DNA of 64,000 nt from Streptomyces catenulae (GTDB lineage: Bacteria; Actinomycetota; Actinomycetes; Streptomycetales; Streptomycetaceae), in NCBI RefSeq assembly GCF_000718015.1, contig NZ_JODY01000004.1, positions 170,129 to 234,128 of the forward strand, in the 5' to 3' direction. A model generated the notes under the pieces. That model was not told the DNA's origin, did no database searches, and saw nothing but the letters and a program-made list of their open reading frames with translations. The translations under genes were made by a program, and so were the position numbers. Shown here piece after piece: positions 8,394 through 17,278 of this stretch; the stretch's first letter is position 1; every line of letters begins with the position of its first letter.

Positions 8394-8409
8394 ATTGGTC
8401 TATACCACC
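8394..8409. promoter_or_regulatory. DasR operator (dre) of nagB
   Basis: ATTGGTCTATACCACC is a good dre palindrome 33 bp upstream of the nagB GTG. DasR represses nagB through such a site in S. coelicolor, and GlcN-6-P or GlcNAc-6-P releases it. Confidence 0.85.
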
Positions 8410-8441
8410 AGACTCCCATTCTTCAGAACGGCAGGCCACGC

Positions 8442-9224
8442 GTGGAAGTTGTCATCGTTCCGGACGCCCCCGCAGGCGGCAGGCTCATCGCCGACGCCCT
8501 CGCCGCGCTGGTGCGCCGCAAGCCCGACGCGCTGCTCGGCGTCGCCACCGGCTCGACCCCGCTGCCCATCTACGAAGCGCTCGCCGCGCAGGTCGCGTCC
8601 GGCGCGGTGGACGCCTCGCGGGTCCGCGTCTGTCAGCTCGACGAGTACGTCGGACTGCCCGCCGGGCACCCCGAGTCGTACCGTTCGGTGGTGCTGCGCC
8701 AGGTCGTCGAGCCGCTCGGCATCGACAAGGGGTCCTTCCTGGGGCCCGACGGCGCGGCCGAGGACATCCCGGCGGCCTGTGCGGCGTACGACGAGGCGCT
8801 GCGGGCGGCCGGTGGGGTGGACCTCCAGATCCTCGGGATCGGCACGGACGGTCACATCGGTTTCAACGAACCGTGCTCCTCGCTCGCCTCGCGCACCCGT
8901 ATCAAGACGCTGACGCAGCAGACCCGTGAGGACAACGCGCGGTTCTTCGACAGCCTCGACGAGGTGCCGCACCACGTCATCACGCAGGGCATCGGCACGA
9001 TCCTGGAGGCCCGGCACCTGGTGCTGCTGGCGACCGGCGCGGGCAAGGCGCGCGCCGTGGCGCAGGCGGTCGAGGGCCCGGTCGCCGCGGTGGTGCCCGC
9101 CTCGGCGCTCCAGCTGCACCCGCACGCCACGGTCGTCGTCGACGAGGCCGCCGCGTCGGAGCTGAAGCTCGCGGACTACTTCCGGGCGACGTACGCGGCG
9201 AAGCCGGAGTGGCAGGGCCTGTAA
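8442..9224 (+). CDS. nagB: Glucosamine-6-phosphate deaminase NagB
   Basis: A 260-residue cytosolic enzyme that converts glucosamine-6-phosphate to fructose-6-phosphate and ammonia, feeding amino sugars into glycolysis. Family motifs are GVATGSTPLPIYEAL (phosphate binding), VCQLDEYVGLP with the proton-shuttling Asp, and LGIGTDGHIGFNEP with the catalytic His. Length is typical of the NagB/6PGL family. The start is GTG at a position giving MEVVIVPDA, the usual N-terminus. It is next to the das cluster and carries its own dre, so it belongs to the GlcNAc regulon. Confidence 0.96.
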   Translation: MEVVIVPDAPAGGRLIADALAALVRRKPDALLGVATGSTPLPIYEALAAQVASGAVDASRVRVCQLDEYVGLPAGHPESYRSVVLRQVVEPLGIDKGSFLGPDGAAEDIPAACAAYDEALRAAGGVDLQILGIGTDGHIGFNEPCSSLASRTRIKTLTQQTREDNARFFDSLDEVPHHVITQGIGTILEARHLVLLATGAGKARAVAQAVEGPVAAVVPASALQLHPHATVVVDEAAASELKLADYFRATYAAKPEWQGL

Positions 9225-9242
9225 GCGGCGCGGACACGGCGA

Positions 9243-9281
9243 CGGCCGGGGCGCTCCCCCCACGCGGGAGCGTCCCGGCCG
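9243..9281. terminator. Bidirectional terminator between nagB and dasD
   Basis: A 16-bp inverted repeat (CGGCCGGGGCGCTCCC with GGGAGCGTCCCGGCCG, one G-T pair) and a 7-nt loop lie between the convergent genes. Confidence 0.8.
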
Positions 9282-9300
9282 CCGGTCTGTGGGGGCGCGG

Positions 9301-10863
9301 TCAGCCGTCGGCCGTGCCCGTCAGTGCCTCGGCGGCGGCGCGGGCGCAGACCCGGGCGGCGCCGTGGGTGGCGAGGTGGAGCGCGCCGCACGGCTCCGCC
9401 TGCGGGACGCCCATCTCGACGACGACGGTGTCGGGGCGGGCCGCGACCAGTGCGGTGAGCGCCCCGGCCATCCAGGGGTGACGGTGCGCGTCGCGGACCA
9501 CGGCGACCACGCGGCGCCGTCCGGCCTCGGTGAGCACCGCGGCGGCCAGCCGGTCGGTGCCCTCGGCGGTGGCCCGCTCGGCGCCGTACGCGGTCGTGGT
9601 GGTGCCGGGCAGCAGCCGGGTCAGTTCGGCGGCGACGCCCCAGGGGGTCTCGTCGCCGACCGCGATGTTGGCGACCGGCGTGAACGCGGCGACGTGCACC
9701 GGTCCGTCGAGCGGGGTGAACGGCTCCCGGGCGGTGCGGCGCAGGGCGCGGCGGGCGGCGCGCAGCCCGGGTGCGGGTGCGGCCCCCTCCGCCGCGCCCG
9801 CACCCGGAGCCGGTGCGGGCGGGGCCGCCGCGCCGCGGGCCCACTCCGCCAGTGCGCGGACCCGGGCGGCGGCGTCCGCCAGCCGCTCCTCGGGGAGGTC
9901 GCCGTCGTGGACCGCGCGGACCAGGGCGTCGCGCAGCCGGAGCACGGTGGCCTCGTCGGAGAGTCCGCCGCCCACGCAGAGCGCGTCGGCACCGGCGGCG
10001 AGCGCCAGGACGCTGCCGCGTTCGATGCCGTAGGCGGCGGAGATGGCGCGCATCTCGATGCCGTCGGTGACGATCAGCCCGTCGAAGCCGAGGCCGCCCT
10101 CGGACGCGGGGGCGCGCAGCAGTCCGTGCAGGGCGGCCGGGCTGAGGGTGGCCGGGCGTTCCGGGTCCAGGGCGGGCAGCAGGATGTGGGCGCTCATGAC
10201 GGCCCGGGTGCCCGCGGCGACGGCGGCGCGGAACGGCACCAGTTCGCGCTCGCGCAGCGTCGTGAGGTCCACGCCGACGCGGGGCAGGTCGTGGTGGGAG
10301 TCGACGGCGGTGTCGCCGTGGCCGGGGAAGTGCTTGGTGCAGGCGGCGACCCCGGCGGACTGGAGGCCGTCGATCCAGGCGGCGGTGTGCCGGGCGACCA
10401 GCGCCGGGGTGGCGCCGAAGGAGCGGACGCCGATGACCGGGTTGCCCGGGTCGGAGTTGACGTCCGCGCAGGGCGCCCAGTTGAGGTTGATGCCGCAGGC
10501 GGCGAGGCGACCGCCCAGGTCGTGGGCGACGGCGCGGGTGAGGTCCGGGTCGTCGACGGCGCCGAGCGCGAGGTTGCCCGGGTAGGAGGAGCCGGTGCGG
10601 ACCTCCAGGCGGGTGACGTCGCCGCCCTCCTCGTCCACGGCGACCAGGACGTCGCCGCGTACGGCGCGCAACTGTGCGGTGAGGGCGGCGAGTTGCTCCG
10701 GGCTTACGACGTTGCGGCCGAAGACGGCGACGGCGGCGAGGCCCTCGTCGAGGCGGCGCAGCACCCAGTCGGGGGCGGTGGTGCCGCGGAAGCCGGGCTG
10801 GAGGACGGCGAGCGCGTCGCGGGTGAGGGCGTCGGTGGCCGGGCGGGTGCGGGTGGTGCTCAT
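9301..10863 (-). CDS. dasD: Family 3 glycoside hydrolase, beta-N-acetylglucosaminidase DasD
   Basis: A 520-residue GH3 enzyme predicted to cleave GlcNAc from chitooligosaccharides. The GH3 barrel shows the signature CTKHFPGHGDTAVDSHHDLP, whose His/Asp pair serves as acid/base in NagZ-type enzymes, and the nucleophile region GLIVTDGIEMRAIS. A C-terminal domain of about 170 residues follows an Ala/Pro-rich linker. No signal peptide is visible, so it is probably cytosolic and acts on (GlcNAc)2 imported by DasABC. It starts 10 bp after the dasC stop, so it is the last gene of the dasABCD operon. Confidence 0.9.
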   Translation of the reverse strand: MSTTRTRPATDALTRDALAVLQPGFRGTTAPDWVLRRLDEGLAAVAVFGRNVVSPEQLAALTAQLRAVRGDVLVAVDEEGGDVTRLEVRTGSSYPGNLALGAVDDPDLTRAVAHDLGGRLAACGINLNWAPCADVNSDPGNPVIGVRSFGATPALVARHTAAWIDGLQSAGVAACTKHFPGHGDTAVDSHHDLPRVGVDLTTLRERELVPFRAAVAAGTRAVMSAHILLPALDPERPATLSPAALHGLLRAPASEGGLGFDGLIVTDGIEMRAISAAYGIERGSVLALAAGADALCVGGGLSDEATVLRLRDALVRAVHDGDLPEERLADAAARVRALAEWARGAAAPPAPAPGAGAAEGAAPAPGLRAARRALRRTAREPFTPLDGPVHVAAFTPVANIAVGDETPWGVAAELTRLLPGTTTTAYGAERATAEGTDRLAAAVLTEAGRRRVVAVVRDAHRHPWMAGALTALVAARPDTVVVEMGVPQAEPCGALHLATHGAARVCARAAAEALTGTADG

Positions 10864-10873
10864 GGGGTCCGGG

Positions 10874-11704
10874 TCATCCCTTCACGGCGCCGGAGGTGAG
10901 CCCGCCGACGGCCTTGCGCTGGAGGAAGAGGAAGAGGACCAGGATCGGTACGGCGAAGATCGACGCGGCGGCCATGGTGGCGCCCCAGTCGTCGCCGAAC
11001 TGGCTCTGGAACTGCGACAGCCACAGCGGCAGGGTCCCCTTGGCCGGTTCCTTGTTGAGCACCAGGACGAGCGGGAACTCGTTCCAGGCGGTGATGAAGC
11101 CGAAGAGCGAGGTGGCCATCAGACCGGGGGCGAGCAGCGGGAAGACGACCTTGGTGAACGCCTGGCGGCGCGAGCAGCCGTCGACCATCGCGGACTCCTC
11201 CAGCTCCTTGGGCACGGCGGCGACGTAGCCGCGGAGCGTGAGGAGGGTGAAGGGCAGCACCATCAGCATGTAGAAGGCGGTCAGCGGGACGAGGCTGTTC
11301 AGCATGTCGGCGTCGCGGACGATCATGTAGATCGAGATGACCATGACCTCCCAGGGCGCCATCTGCGCGACCATGAAGACCAGCAGCGTCGCCTTGCGGC
11401 CCTTGAACCGCATCCGGGTCAGCGCGAAGGCGCCGCAGAGCGCGATGAGCAGCGAGAGACCGACGGCGACGGCAGTGACGAGCACGGAGTTGCCCGCCAG
11501 CGTCCAGAAGTCGGGGGCGCCGACCGCGGTCGCGAAGTGCTGGAGGGTGCCGTGCAGCGGGAACCACACGGGGACGTCGCTGATGATGTCGCCGGTCGGC
11601 TTGAACGCCGTGTTGAACATCCAGTAGACGGGGAAGACGAAGCCGATGGCGAGGACGATCGCCGTCGCGTTGGGCCAGATCCGGCCGGCGAGCGAGCGCT
11701 TCAC
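10874..11704 (-). CDS. dasC: Chitobiose ABC transporter permease DasC
   Basis: A 276-residue CUT1-family MalG-type permease for chitobiose uptake. Six membrane segments are visible, and the ATPase-contacting EAA loop reads VPKELEESAMVDGCSRRQAF. The GTG start overlaps the dasB TGA (GTGA), so the two permeases are translationally coupled. No ATPase is encoded nearby; in Streptomyces the shared ATPase MsiK energises DasABC. Confidence 0.93.
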   Translation of the reverse strand: MKRSLAGRIWPNATAIVLAIGFVFPVYWMFNTAFKPTGDIISDVPVWFPLHGTLQHFATAVGAPDFWTLAGNSVLVTAVAVGLSLLIALCGAFALTRMRFKGRKATLLVFMVAQMAPWEVMVISIYMIVRDADMLNSLVPLTAFYMLMVLPFTLLTLRGYVAAVPKELEESAMVDGCSRRQAFTKVVFPLLAPGLMATSLFGFITAWNEFPLVLVLNKEPAKGTLPLWLSQFQSQFGDDWGATMAAASIFAVPILVLFLFLQRKAVGGLTSGAVKG

Positions 11705-12690
11705 AGCTCGTCCTCCTCTTGCTTGAGCGTCAGTCGCAGGTAGTACGCGGTCACGGCGAGCAGCACGGCGATGGTGAGCAGGGAGATCGCGGCGCCCATG
11801 CCGAAGTGGAGGTTGCCGACGCCCTCGGTGAACGCGTAGATCGGCAGGGTCTCGGTGAGCCGGTCCGGGCCGCCCTTGTTGATGGCGAAGATCTGCGGGA
11901 ACGCCTTGAAGACCCAGATGACCTCCAGGAACGTCGTGGCGAGGAAGAACGGCTTGAGGAAGGGGAAGGTCACGGTGGTGAAGACCTTCCAGGTCCCGGC
12001 GCCGTCCATCCGGGCCGCCTCGTACAGCTCCTTGGGGATGGTCGTGGTCGCGGCGTAGAGGTTGAGCGCCACGAACGGCAGGGACTGCCAGACGATCAGC
12101 AGGGTGATGACGAAGAAGGTGGAGAGCTGGGTGCCGACCCAGTCGTAGTGGGCCATGGAGTGCCAGCCGAGCTGGTCCAGGACCCAGTTGACGACGCCGT
12201 AGCGGGAGTCGAAGAGCCACTGGAAGACGGTGGTGGCGGCGATGACGGGCATCGCCCAGGCCAGCACCAGCGCGACGGAGAGCGCCAGCCGCATCTTCTT
12301 GCCGAGGCGGGCGAGGAGCAGGCCGATCAGGACGCCCAGCGTCATGATCAGGGTGACGTTGACGGCGGTGAAGACGAGGGTGCGGAGGGTGACCCGCCAG
12401 AACTCCTCGCCGCCCAGGATCTCCCCGAAGTTGCCGGTGCCGTTCCAGACCGTCAGGTGCTGGATCAGCTCCTTCATGTTCAGGGTCTGGAAGGAGAGCA
12501 GGATGTTGCGGACCATCGGCCAGCCGAGGAAGACGGCGGTGGCCAGCAGCGCGGGGAGCAGCAGCAGGTAGGGCGTGGCTCTGCCGGTACGGGTCCGCCG
12601 GGTGCCGGTGGCGCGGCCGGACGGCGGCGCACCGCCTTTGCCGATGCGCGGCGCCCTCTTGTCCACCGCGTCGTCGAGCTGCACTGCCAT
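11701..12690 (-). CDS. dasB: Chitobiose ABC transporter permease DasB
   Basis: A 329-residue MalF-type inner-membrane permease, partner of DasC. A basic N-terminal stretch is followed by six predicted membrane helices; the EAA loop appears as IPKELYEAARMDGAGTWKVF. The ATG start was chosen because GGGGAGCGAACGGCC precedes it, although an upstream in-frame ATG exists. It is 144 bp downstream of dasA, with a hairpin between them, and overlaps dasC by four bases. Confidence 0.93.
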   Translation of the reverse strand: MAVQLDDAVDKRAPRIGKGGAPPSGRATGTRRTRTGRATPYLLLLPALLATAVFLGWPMVRNILLSFQTLNMKELIQHLTVWNGTGNFGEILGGEEFWRVTLRTLVFTAVNVTLIMTLGVLIGLLLARLGKKMRLALSVALVLAWAMPVIAATTVFQWLFDSRYGVVNWVLDQLGWHSMAHYDWVGTQLSTFFVITLLIVWQSLPFVALNLYAATTTIPKELYEAARMDGAGTWKVFTTVTFPFLKPFFLATTFLEVIWVFKAFPQIFAINKGGPDRLTETLPIYAFTEGVGNLHFGMGAAISLLTIAVLLAVTAYYLRLTLKQEEDEL

Positions 12691-12791
12691 GGCCGTTCGC
12701 TCCCCTTCGTACCGATTCACGCGCGTTGCGGTGCCTGCGTACGGGCCGGGCGGCCGGGCCGTACGGCGGGACCGGGTGTGCCGTCAACGAA

Positions 12792-12818
12792 GGGGCGCCC
12801 CCTGCCGGGCGGCGCCCC
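12792..12818 (-). terminator. Intercistronic hairpin between dasA and dasB
   Basis: An 8-bp inverted repeat GGGGCGCC/GGCGCCCC with an 11-nt loop follows the dasA stop. It may partly stop transcription or protect the dasA mRNA, giving more binding protein than permease, as in many sugar ABC operons. The effect is inferred. Confidence 0.5.
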
Positions 12819-12834
12819 TCCGGCGGCCGGTGCC

Positions 12835-14103
12835 CTACTTCTGGGCGAGCCGCTTGTTGATCTCCGGCTCGACGGCCTTGGCGGCGTCGTCGGCGGTCTT
12901 ACCGCTCAGCACGGCGGTCATGTAGTTCTTGATCGGGTTCGGGACGTTCTCGACGGCCGCCCACTCCGGGATGAGCGGGGTGGTGCCGCCGGACTTCGCG
13001 GCCGCGGGGGCCGCCGCCTCGGCCGCCGGGTTGCCCTTGGTGGCGCTCGCCAGGTCGGGGGACTTGGGGCTCCAGCCGACCTCCTTGACCATCTGCGCGT
13101 CGTTCTTCTTCGACAGCGCGACCTTGAGGAACTCCTTGGCGAGGTCCTGCTTGGTGCTGCCGCCGGCGACCGCGAAGTTGGAGCCGCCGAGGAAGACGCC
13201 CTCGGGCTTGTCGGCGGTCTCACCGGGGATGGTGAAGAAGCCGATGTCGTTCTTGATGTCCGGGTTGGCCTTGACGGCGGTGGCCGCCTCGTAGCCCATG
13301 GCGATGATGGCGCCGGTCTTGCCCTTGGCGAAGACCTCGGCCTGCTGCGGCGTCGCCTCGTCCTTGTTCTTGGGGGCGTCGCTGAAGGACTGGTAGGTCT
13401 TGTAGATGTCCATCGCCTTGGCGACCTTGGGGTCGGCGAGGTTGGAGACCCACTTGCCGCCGCTCTTCTTGACCAGGTCCGCGCCGGTGCCGATGGTCAG
13501 ACCGTCGAAGAAGTACCAGTTCTGGCCGGGCAGATAGAGCGGTTCGGCGTCGGTCTTCTTCTTGATCGTGTCGAACGCCTTGAACAGCTCGGTGCGCGTC
13601 TTCGGCAGATCCTTGATCCCGGCCTTCGCCCAGATCTTCTTGTTGTACATCACGACGCGGTTACCGGCGTACCACGGGAGCGCGTACTGCTTCCCGTCGG
13701 CCATCGCCGCCTTGTTGAAGGAGTCGCTCCAGTCGGCGCCGATCTGCTTCTTGAGGTCACCGAGGTCGAGCAGGGCGCCGGCCTTGGCGTAGGCGGCGGT
13801 CTGGGTGTTGCCGATCTCGACGACGTCGGGCGGGCTGTCCTCGGACAGCGCGGTGGTCAGCTTCTGCTGGATGCCGTCCCACTGCTGGACCTTGAAGTCG
13901 ACGGTGGCGCCGGTCTTCTGGTGGAATTCCTTGGAGACCTGGGCCGTCCACTGTGACGGGTTGGACCCCGACATCACCCACACGGTCAGCTTCTGGCCCT
14001 TGAAGCCGTCCGCACCGTTACCGCTGCCGTCGCTGGACCCACAGGCAGCGACACTCATCAGCATTCCCGCGACCGCGGTCGCTGCTATGAGTCCACGCTT
14101 CAT
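12835..14103 (-). CDS. dasA: Chitobiose-binding lipoprotein DasA
   Basis: A 422-residue extracytoplasmic solute-binding protein of the CUT1 family that captures N,N'-diacetylchitobiose for DasBC. The N-terminus is a lipoprotein signal (MKRGLIAATAVAGMLMSVAAC) with lipobox SVAAC, so Cys21 would be lipidated. The mature protein has the usual two-lobed architecture with conserved stretches such as LTVWVMSG near the start. The short leader and the dre palindrome upstream place it under DasR, which faces away from it. Confidence 0.95.
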   Translation of the reverse strand: MKRGLIAATAVAGMLMSVAACGSSDGSGNGADGFKGQKLTVWVMSGSNPSQWTAQVSKEFHQKTGATVDFKVQQWDGIQQKLTTALSEDSPPDVVEIGNTQTAAYAKAGALLDLGDLKKQIGADWSDSFNKAAMADGKQYALPWYAGNRVVMYNKKIWAKAGIKDLPKTRTELFKAFDTIKKKTDAEPLYLPGQNWYFFDGLTIGTGADLVKKSGGKWVSNLADPKVAKAMDIYKTYQSFSDAPKNKDEATPQQAEVFAKGKTGAIIAMGYEAATAVKANPDIKNDIGFFTIPGETADKPEGVFLGGSNFAVAGGSTKQDLAKEFLKVALSKKNDAQMVKEVGWSPKSPDLASATKGNPAAEAAAPAAAKSGGTTPLIPEWAAVENVPNPIKNYMTAVLSGKTADDAAKAVEPEINKRLAQK

Positions 14104-14136
14104 TGCGCTCTCCCCTAGAGGCCGGGTGTGGTCTTT

Positions 14137-14152
14137 AATGGTTTAGACCAGT
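14137..14152. promoter_or_regulatory. DasR operator (dre) upstream of dasA
   Basis: AATGGTTTAGACCAGT fits the dre consensus with the right half TAGACCAGT intact. It lies 34 bp upstream of the dasA start, in the divergent dasA-dasR region. Confidence 0.85.
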
Positions 14153-14160
14153 GCCCGCAG

Positions 14161-14176
14161 CTTGGCCTAGACCTTT
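14161..14176. promoter_or_regulatory. Second, weaker dre-like site in the dasA-dasR region
   Basis: CTTGGCCTAGACCTTT keeps the TGG..TAGACC core but has a poorer left half. Its centre is 24 bp from the first dre, so two DasR dimers could bind side by side. Confidence 0.6.
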
Positions 14177-14344
14177 TGGGGTGTCAAGGGTGTATAAGAG
14201 TCGCTGTCGGCTCCGTTACCGGACCGACATCTGCCGGGTGCGGGCCCGCGGAAGGGCCCGGCGACCACGCCCGTGCCACGATGTGAGGCGCAAGGTACGG
14301 AGGTGCCGGTGACGGCAGCACGACAGAGGGCGGAAAGGCGGGTC

Positions 14345-15106
14345 ATGCAGACCGACGGGGGCAGCGCGGAGAACGGCACCACGGCCACACGCAGCGCCCG
14401 CGTACCCAAGTATTACCGTCTCAAAAGGCACTTGCTGGAGATCACCGAAACCCTCCCGCCGGGCACCCCGGTACCGCCGGAGCGGGCGCTCGCCGCGGAG
14501 TTCGACACCTCCCGCACCACGGTCCGCCAGGCGCTCCAGGAGCTGGTGGTCGAGGGGCGGCTGGAGCGCATCCAGGGCAAGGGCACCTTCGTCGCCAAGC
14601 CGAAGGTCTCCCAGGCGCTGCAACTGACCTCGTACACCGAGGACATGCGCGCCCAGGGGCTGGAGCCCACCTCGCAGCTGCTGGACATCGGGTACGTCAC
14701 CGCCGACGACCGACTGGCCGGGCTGCTGGACATCGTCGCCGGGGGCCGGGTGCTGCGCATCGAGCGGCTGCGGCTGGCCAGCGGCGAGCCGATGGCCATC
14801 GAGATCACCCACCTCTCCGCCAAGCGCTTCCCCGCGCTGCGCCGCAACCTCGTCAAGTACACCTCGCTCTACACCGCGTTGGCCGAGGTGTACGACGTGC
14901 GGCCGGCCGAGGCGGAGGAGACCATCGAGACCTCGCTGGCCACCCCGCGCGAGGCGGGGCTGCTGGGCGCGGACGTCGGTCTGCCCATGCTGATGCTCTC
15001 CCGCCATTCGCGCGATGCGCAGGGCCGTCCGGTGGAGTGGGTCCGCTCGGTCTACCGGGGTGACCGCTACAAGTTCGTGGCCCGGTTGAGCCGTCCGGTG
15101 GAGTGA
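14345..15106 (+). CDS. dasR: GntR/HutC-family GlcNAc regulator DasR
   Basis: A 253-residue GntR-family repressor that binds dre palindromes and is released by glucosamine-6-phosphate; in S. coelicolor it controls chitin use and antibiotic onset. The N-terminal winged helix reads [20 protein letters not shown] then [25 protein letters not shown] effector domain follows from about residue 90 ([20 protein letters not shown]). The ATG giving [10 protein letters not shown] was chosen because it matches the known protein length and follows GGAAAGGCGGG; an upstream in-frame start would add 24 residues. It is divergent from dasA. Confidence 0.96.
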   Translation: MQTDGGSAENGTTATRSARVPKYYRLKRHLLEITETLPPGTPVPPERALAAEFDTSRTTVRQALQELVVEGRLERIQGKGTFVAKPKVSQALQLTSYTEDMRAQGLEPTSQLLDIGYVTADDRLAGLLDIVAGGRVLRIERLRLASGEPMAIEITHLSAKRFPALRRNLVKYTSLYTALAEVYDVRPAEAEETIETSLATPREAGLLGADVGLPMLMLSRHSRDAQGRPVEWVRSVYRGDRYKFVARLSRPVE

Positions 15107-15272
15107 CGCCCGCGGTGTGACGCACCGGCGCACGGCGGTCTCCCGCACGCCCCCGAGGGGTGTGCCGGTGGCCGCCGTTGCCGTACCGATATGCGGACAC
15201 CTAGTGACGGCTGACGCGGCCCTGCCATAGATTTCCAGCCCATCGCAGGAGATCGCCAGGGACGGAGCGGCC

Positions 15273-15533
15273 ATGCCGGAGCACGACGGAACACCCCCTT
15301 CCAGACAGGTCGTCACACCGACGCGCGTGGTGGCCGGACTCTGCCTGATCGCCCCGTTCGTGGCGATGCTCTGGGTGGGCTCGTACGCGAAGATCGAGCC
15401 GACGCTCATCGGCATCCCGTTCTTCTACTGGTACCAGATGCTGTGGGTGCTGATCTCCACGGCGCTGACGATGATCGCGTACAAGCTGGTCCAGCGGGAG
15501 AACCGCGCCCGTGAGGGCGGTGCGGCCAAGTGA
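15273..15533 (+). CDS. DUF3311 small membrane protein
   Basis: An 86-residue protein with two membrane helices (VAGLCLIAPFVAMLWVGSY and the stretch after FFYWYQMLWV). This is the DUF3311 pattern found directly upstream of sodium:solute symporters. Its stop overlaps the symporter start (GTGA), so it is probably a small partner subunit of that transporter. Its biochemical role is not known. Confidence 0.88.
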   Translation: MPEHDGTPPSRQVVTPTRVVAGLCLIAPFVAMLWVGSYAKIEPTLIGIPFFYWYQMLWVLISTALTMIAYKLVQRENRAREGGAAK

Positions 15534-17197
15534 CGCTCCCCTCCTCGGCGCTCGCCGCGTCCGGCACCGACGGTGTCAACGGCGTCGCCCTCACGGTCTT
15601 CATCCTCTTCTTCGTCGCCGTCACCGTCATGGGCTTCCTCGCGGCCCGCTGGCGCAAGGCCGAACAGTCGGCCAACCTCGACGAATGGGGGCTGGGCGGC
15701 CGCAGCTTCGGCACCTGGGTGACATGGTTCCTGCTCGGCGGCGACCTCTACACCGCGTACACCTTCGTGGCCGTCCCCGCGGCGATCTACGCGGCGGGCG
15801 CCTCCGGCTTCTTCGCGGTGCCGTACACGATCCTCGTCTACCCGCTGATCTTCACCTTCCTGCCCCGCCTGTGGTCCGTCTCGCACAGACACGGCTACGT
15901 CACCACCTCGGACTTCGTGCGCGGACGGTTCGGCTCGAAGGGTCTGTCGCTGGCCGTCGCGCTGACCGGCATCCTGGCGACGATGCCGTACATCGCCCTG
16001 CAACTCGTCGGTATCCAGGCGGTTCTGGACGTGATGGGTGTCGGCGGCGGCGAGAACACCAACTGGTTCGTCAAGGACCTGCCGCTGCTGATCGCGTTCG
16101 CGGTGCTCGCCGCGTACACCTACTCCTCGGGGCTGCGCGCCCCGGCGCTGATCGCGTTCGTCAAGGACGGGCTGATCTACCTGGTCATCGCCGTCGCGAT
16201 CATCTACATCCCGATCAAGCTCGGCGGGTTCGACGCGATCTTCCACGAGGCGGGCAAGGCGTTCGCCGAACCGGGCCCGACCGGCAAACCCCGCGGTGAG
16301 CTGGCCAGCGGCCCCACCAACCAGTGGGCGTACGCCACCTTGGCGCTCGGCTCGGCGCTGGCGCTGTTCATGTATCCGCACTCGATCACCGCGACGCTCT
16401 CCTCCCGCAGCCGCAACGTGATCCGCCGCAACACCACCATCCTGCCGCTGTACTCGCTGATGCTGGGCTTCCTCGCGCTGCTCGGCTTCATGGCGATCAA
16501 GGCGGGCACGGAGACCCACGGCAACGCCCAACTCGCCATCCCGCAGCTCTTCGAGGACATGTTCCCGAGCTGGTTCTCGGGCGTGGCGTTCGCCGCCATC
16601 GGCATCGGCGCGCTGGTGCCCGCCGCGATCATGTCCATCGCCGCGGCCAACCTCTTCACCCGCAACGTCTACAAGGACTTCCTGAAGCCCGCCGCCACGC
16701 CCGAGCAGGAGCACAAGGTCGCCAAGCTGGTGTCGCTGCTGGTGAAGGTCGGCGCGCTGGTCTTCGTCCTCACCATGGACAAGACCGTGGCGATCAACTT
16801 CCAGCTGCTCGGCGGCATCTGGATCCTGCAGACCATGCCCGCGCTGGTCGGCGGCCTGTTCACCCGCTGGTTCCACCGCTGGGCGCTGCTGGCCGGCTGG
16901 GCGGTCGGCATGATCTACGGCACGCTCGCCGCCTACGGCGTGGCGAGCCCGACGCAGGCCCACTTCGGCGGCTCCAACGCGGAGATCCCCGGCATCGGCC
17001 AGATCGGCTACATCGGCCTGACCGCGTTCGTGCTGAACGTCGTGGTGACGCTCGTCCTCACCGTCGCCCTGCGCGCCCTGAAGGCCCCCGAGGGCGCCGA
17101 CGAGACCAGCCCCGGCGACTACACCGCGGACGTCGGCGACAAGGGCGTCACACCGGATCTGCCGCCCGCCACGGCGGACGTCCCGGCGGGCCACTGA
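15530..17197 (+). CDS. Sodium:solute symporter, MctC-like monocarboxylate transporter
   Basis: A 555-residue SSS-family (SLC5) symporter with about 13 predicted membrane helices. Family stretches include WGLGGRSFGTWVTWFLLGGD near the start and AAIGIGALVPAAIMSIAAAN in the sodium-binding core. The combination with an upstream DUF3311 gene is typical of MctC-type carriers of acetate, propionate or pyruvate in actinobacteria; the substrate here is inferred. The GTG start overlaps the DUF3311 stop. A strong terminator follows. Confidence 0.88.
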   Translation: MTLPSSALAASGTDGVNGVALTVFILFFVAVTVMGFLAARWRKAEQSANLDEWGLGGRSFGTWVTWFLLGGDLYTAYTFVAVPAAIYAAGASGFFAVPYTILVYPLIFTFLPRLWSVSHRHGYVTTSDFVRGRFGSKGLSLAVALTGILATMPYIALQLVGIQAVLDVMGVGGGENTNWFVKDLPLLIAFAVLAAYTYSSGLRAPALIAFVKDGLIYLVIAVAIIYIPIKLGGFDAIFHEAGKAFAEPGPTGKPRGELASGPTNQWAYATLALGSALALFMYPHSITATLSSRSRNVIRRNTTILPLYSLMLGFLALLGFMAIKAGTETHGNAQLAIPQLFEDMFPSWFSGVAFAAIGIGALVPAAIMSIAAANLFTRNVYKDFLKPAATPEQEHKVAKLVSLLVKVGALVFVLTMDKTVAINFQLLGGIWILQTMPALVGGLFTRWFHRWALLAGWAVGMIYGTLAAYGVASPTQAHFGGSNAEIPGIGQIGYIGLTAFVLNVVVTLVLTVALRALKAPEGADETSPGDYTADVGDKGVTPDLPPATADVPAGH

Positions 17198-17224
17198 CCC
17201 CCCGGACACGCCCGGCCCCCGACA

Positions 17225-17256
17225 GGCCGCCGCTTCCCACGAGGGAGGCGGCGGCC
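17225..17256. terminator. Bidirectional terminator after the symporter gene
   Basis: GGCCGCCGCTTCCC pairs with GGGAGGCGGCGGCC across an ACGA tetraloop, between the convergent symporter and Uma2 genes. Confidence 0.85.
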
Positions 17257-17278
17257 CGTCGGTTCGAGGCAGGCCGGG

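Larger units (their letters stand above)
7574..8441. other. 868-bp gene-poor gap between pdtaS and nagB
   Basis: I see no convincing gene in this divergent region. It contains two DasR-type palindromes, one near pdtaS and one just before nagB. It also holds a small hairpin CCGTAA-GGGAA-TTACGG near 8225 and a G/A-rich stretch before nagB. Reading frames within it are Pro/Arg-rich and lack start signals. Confidence 0.55.
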
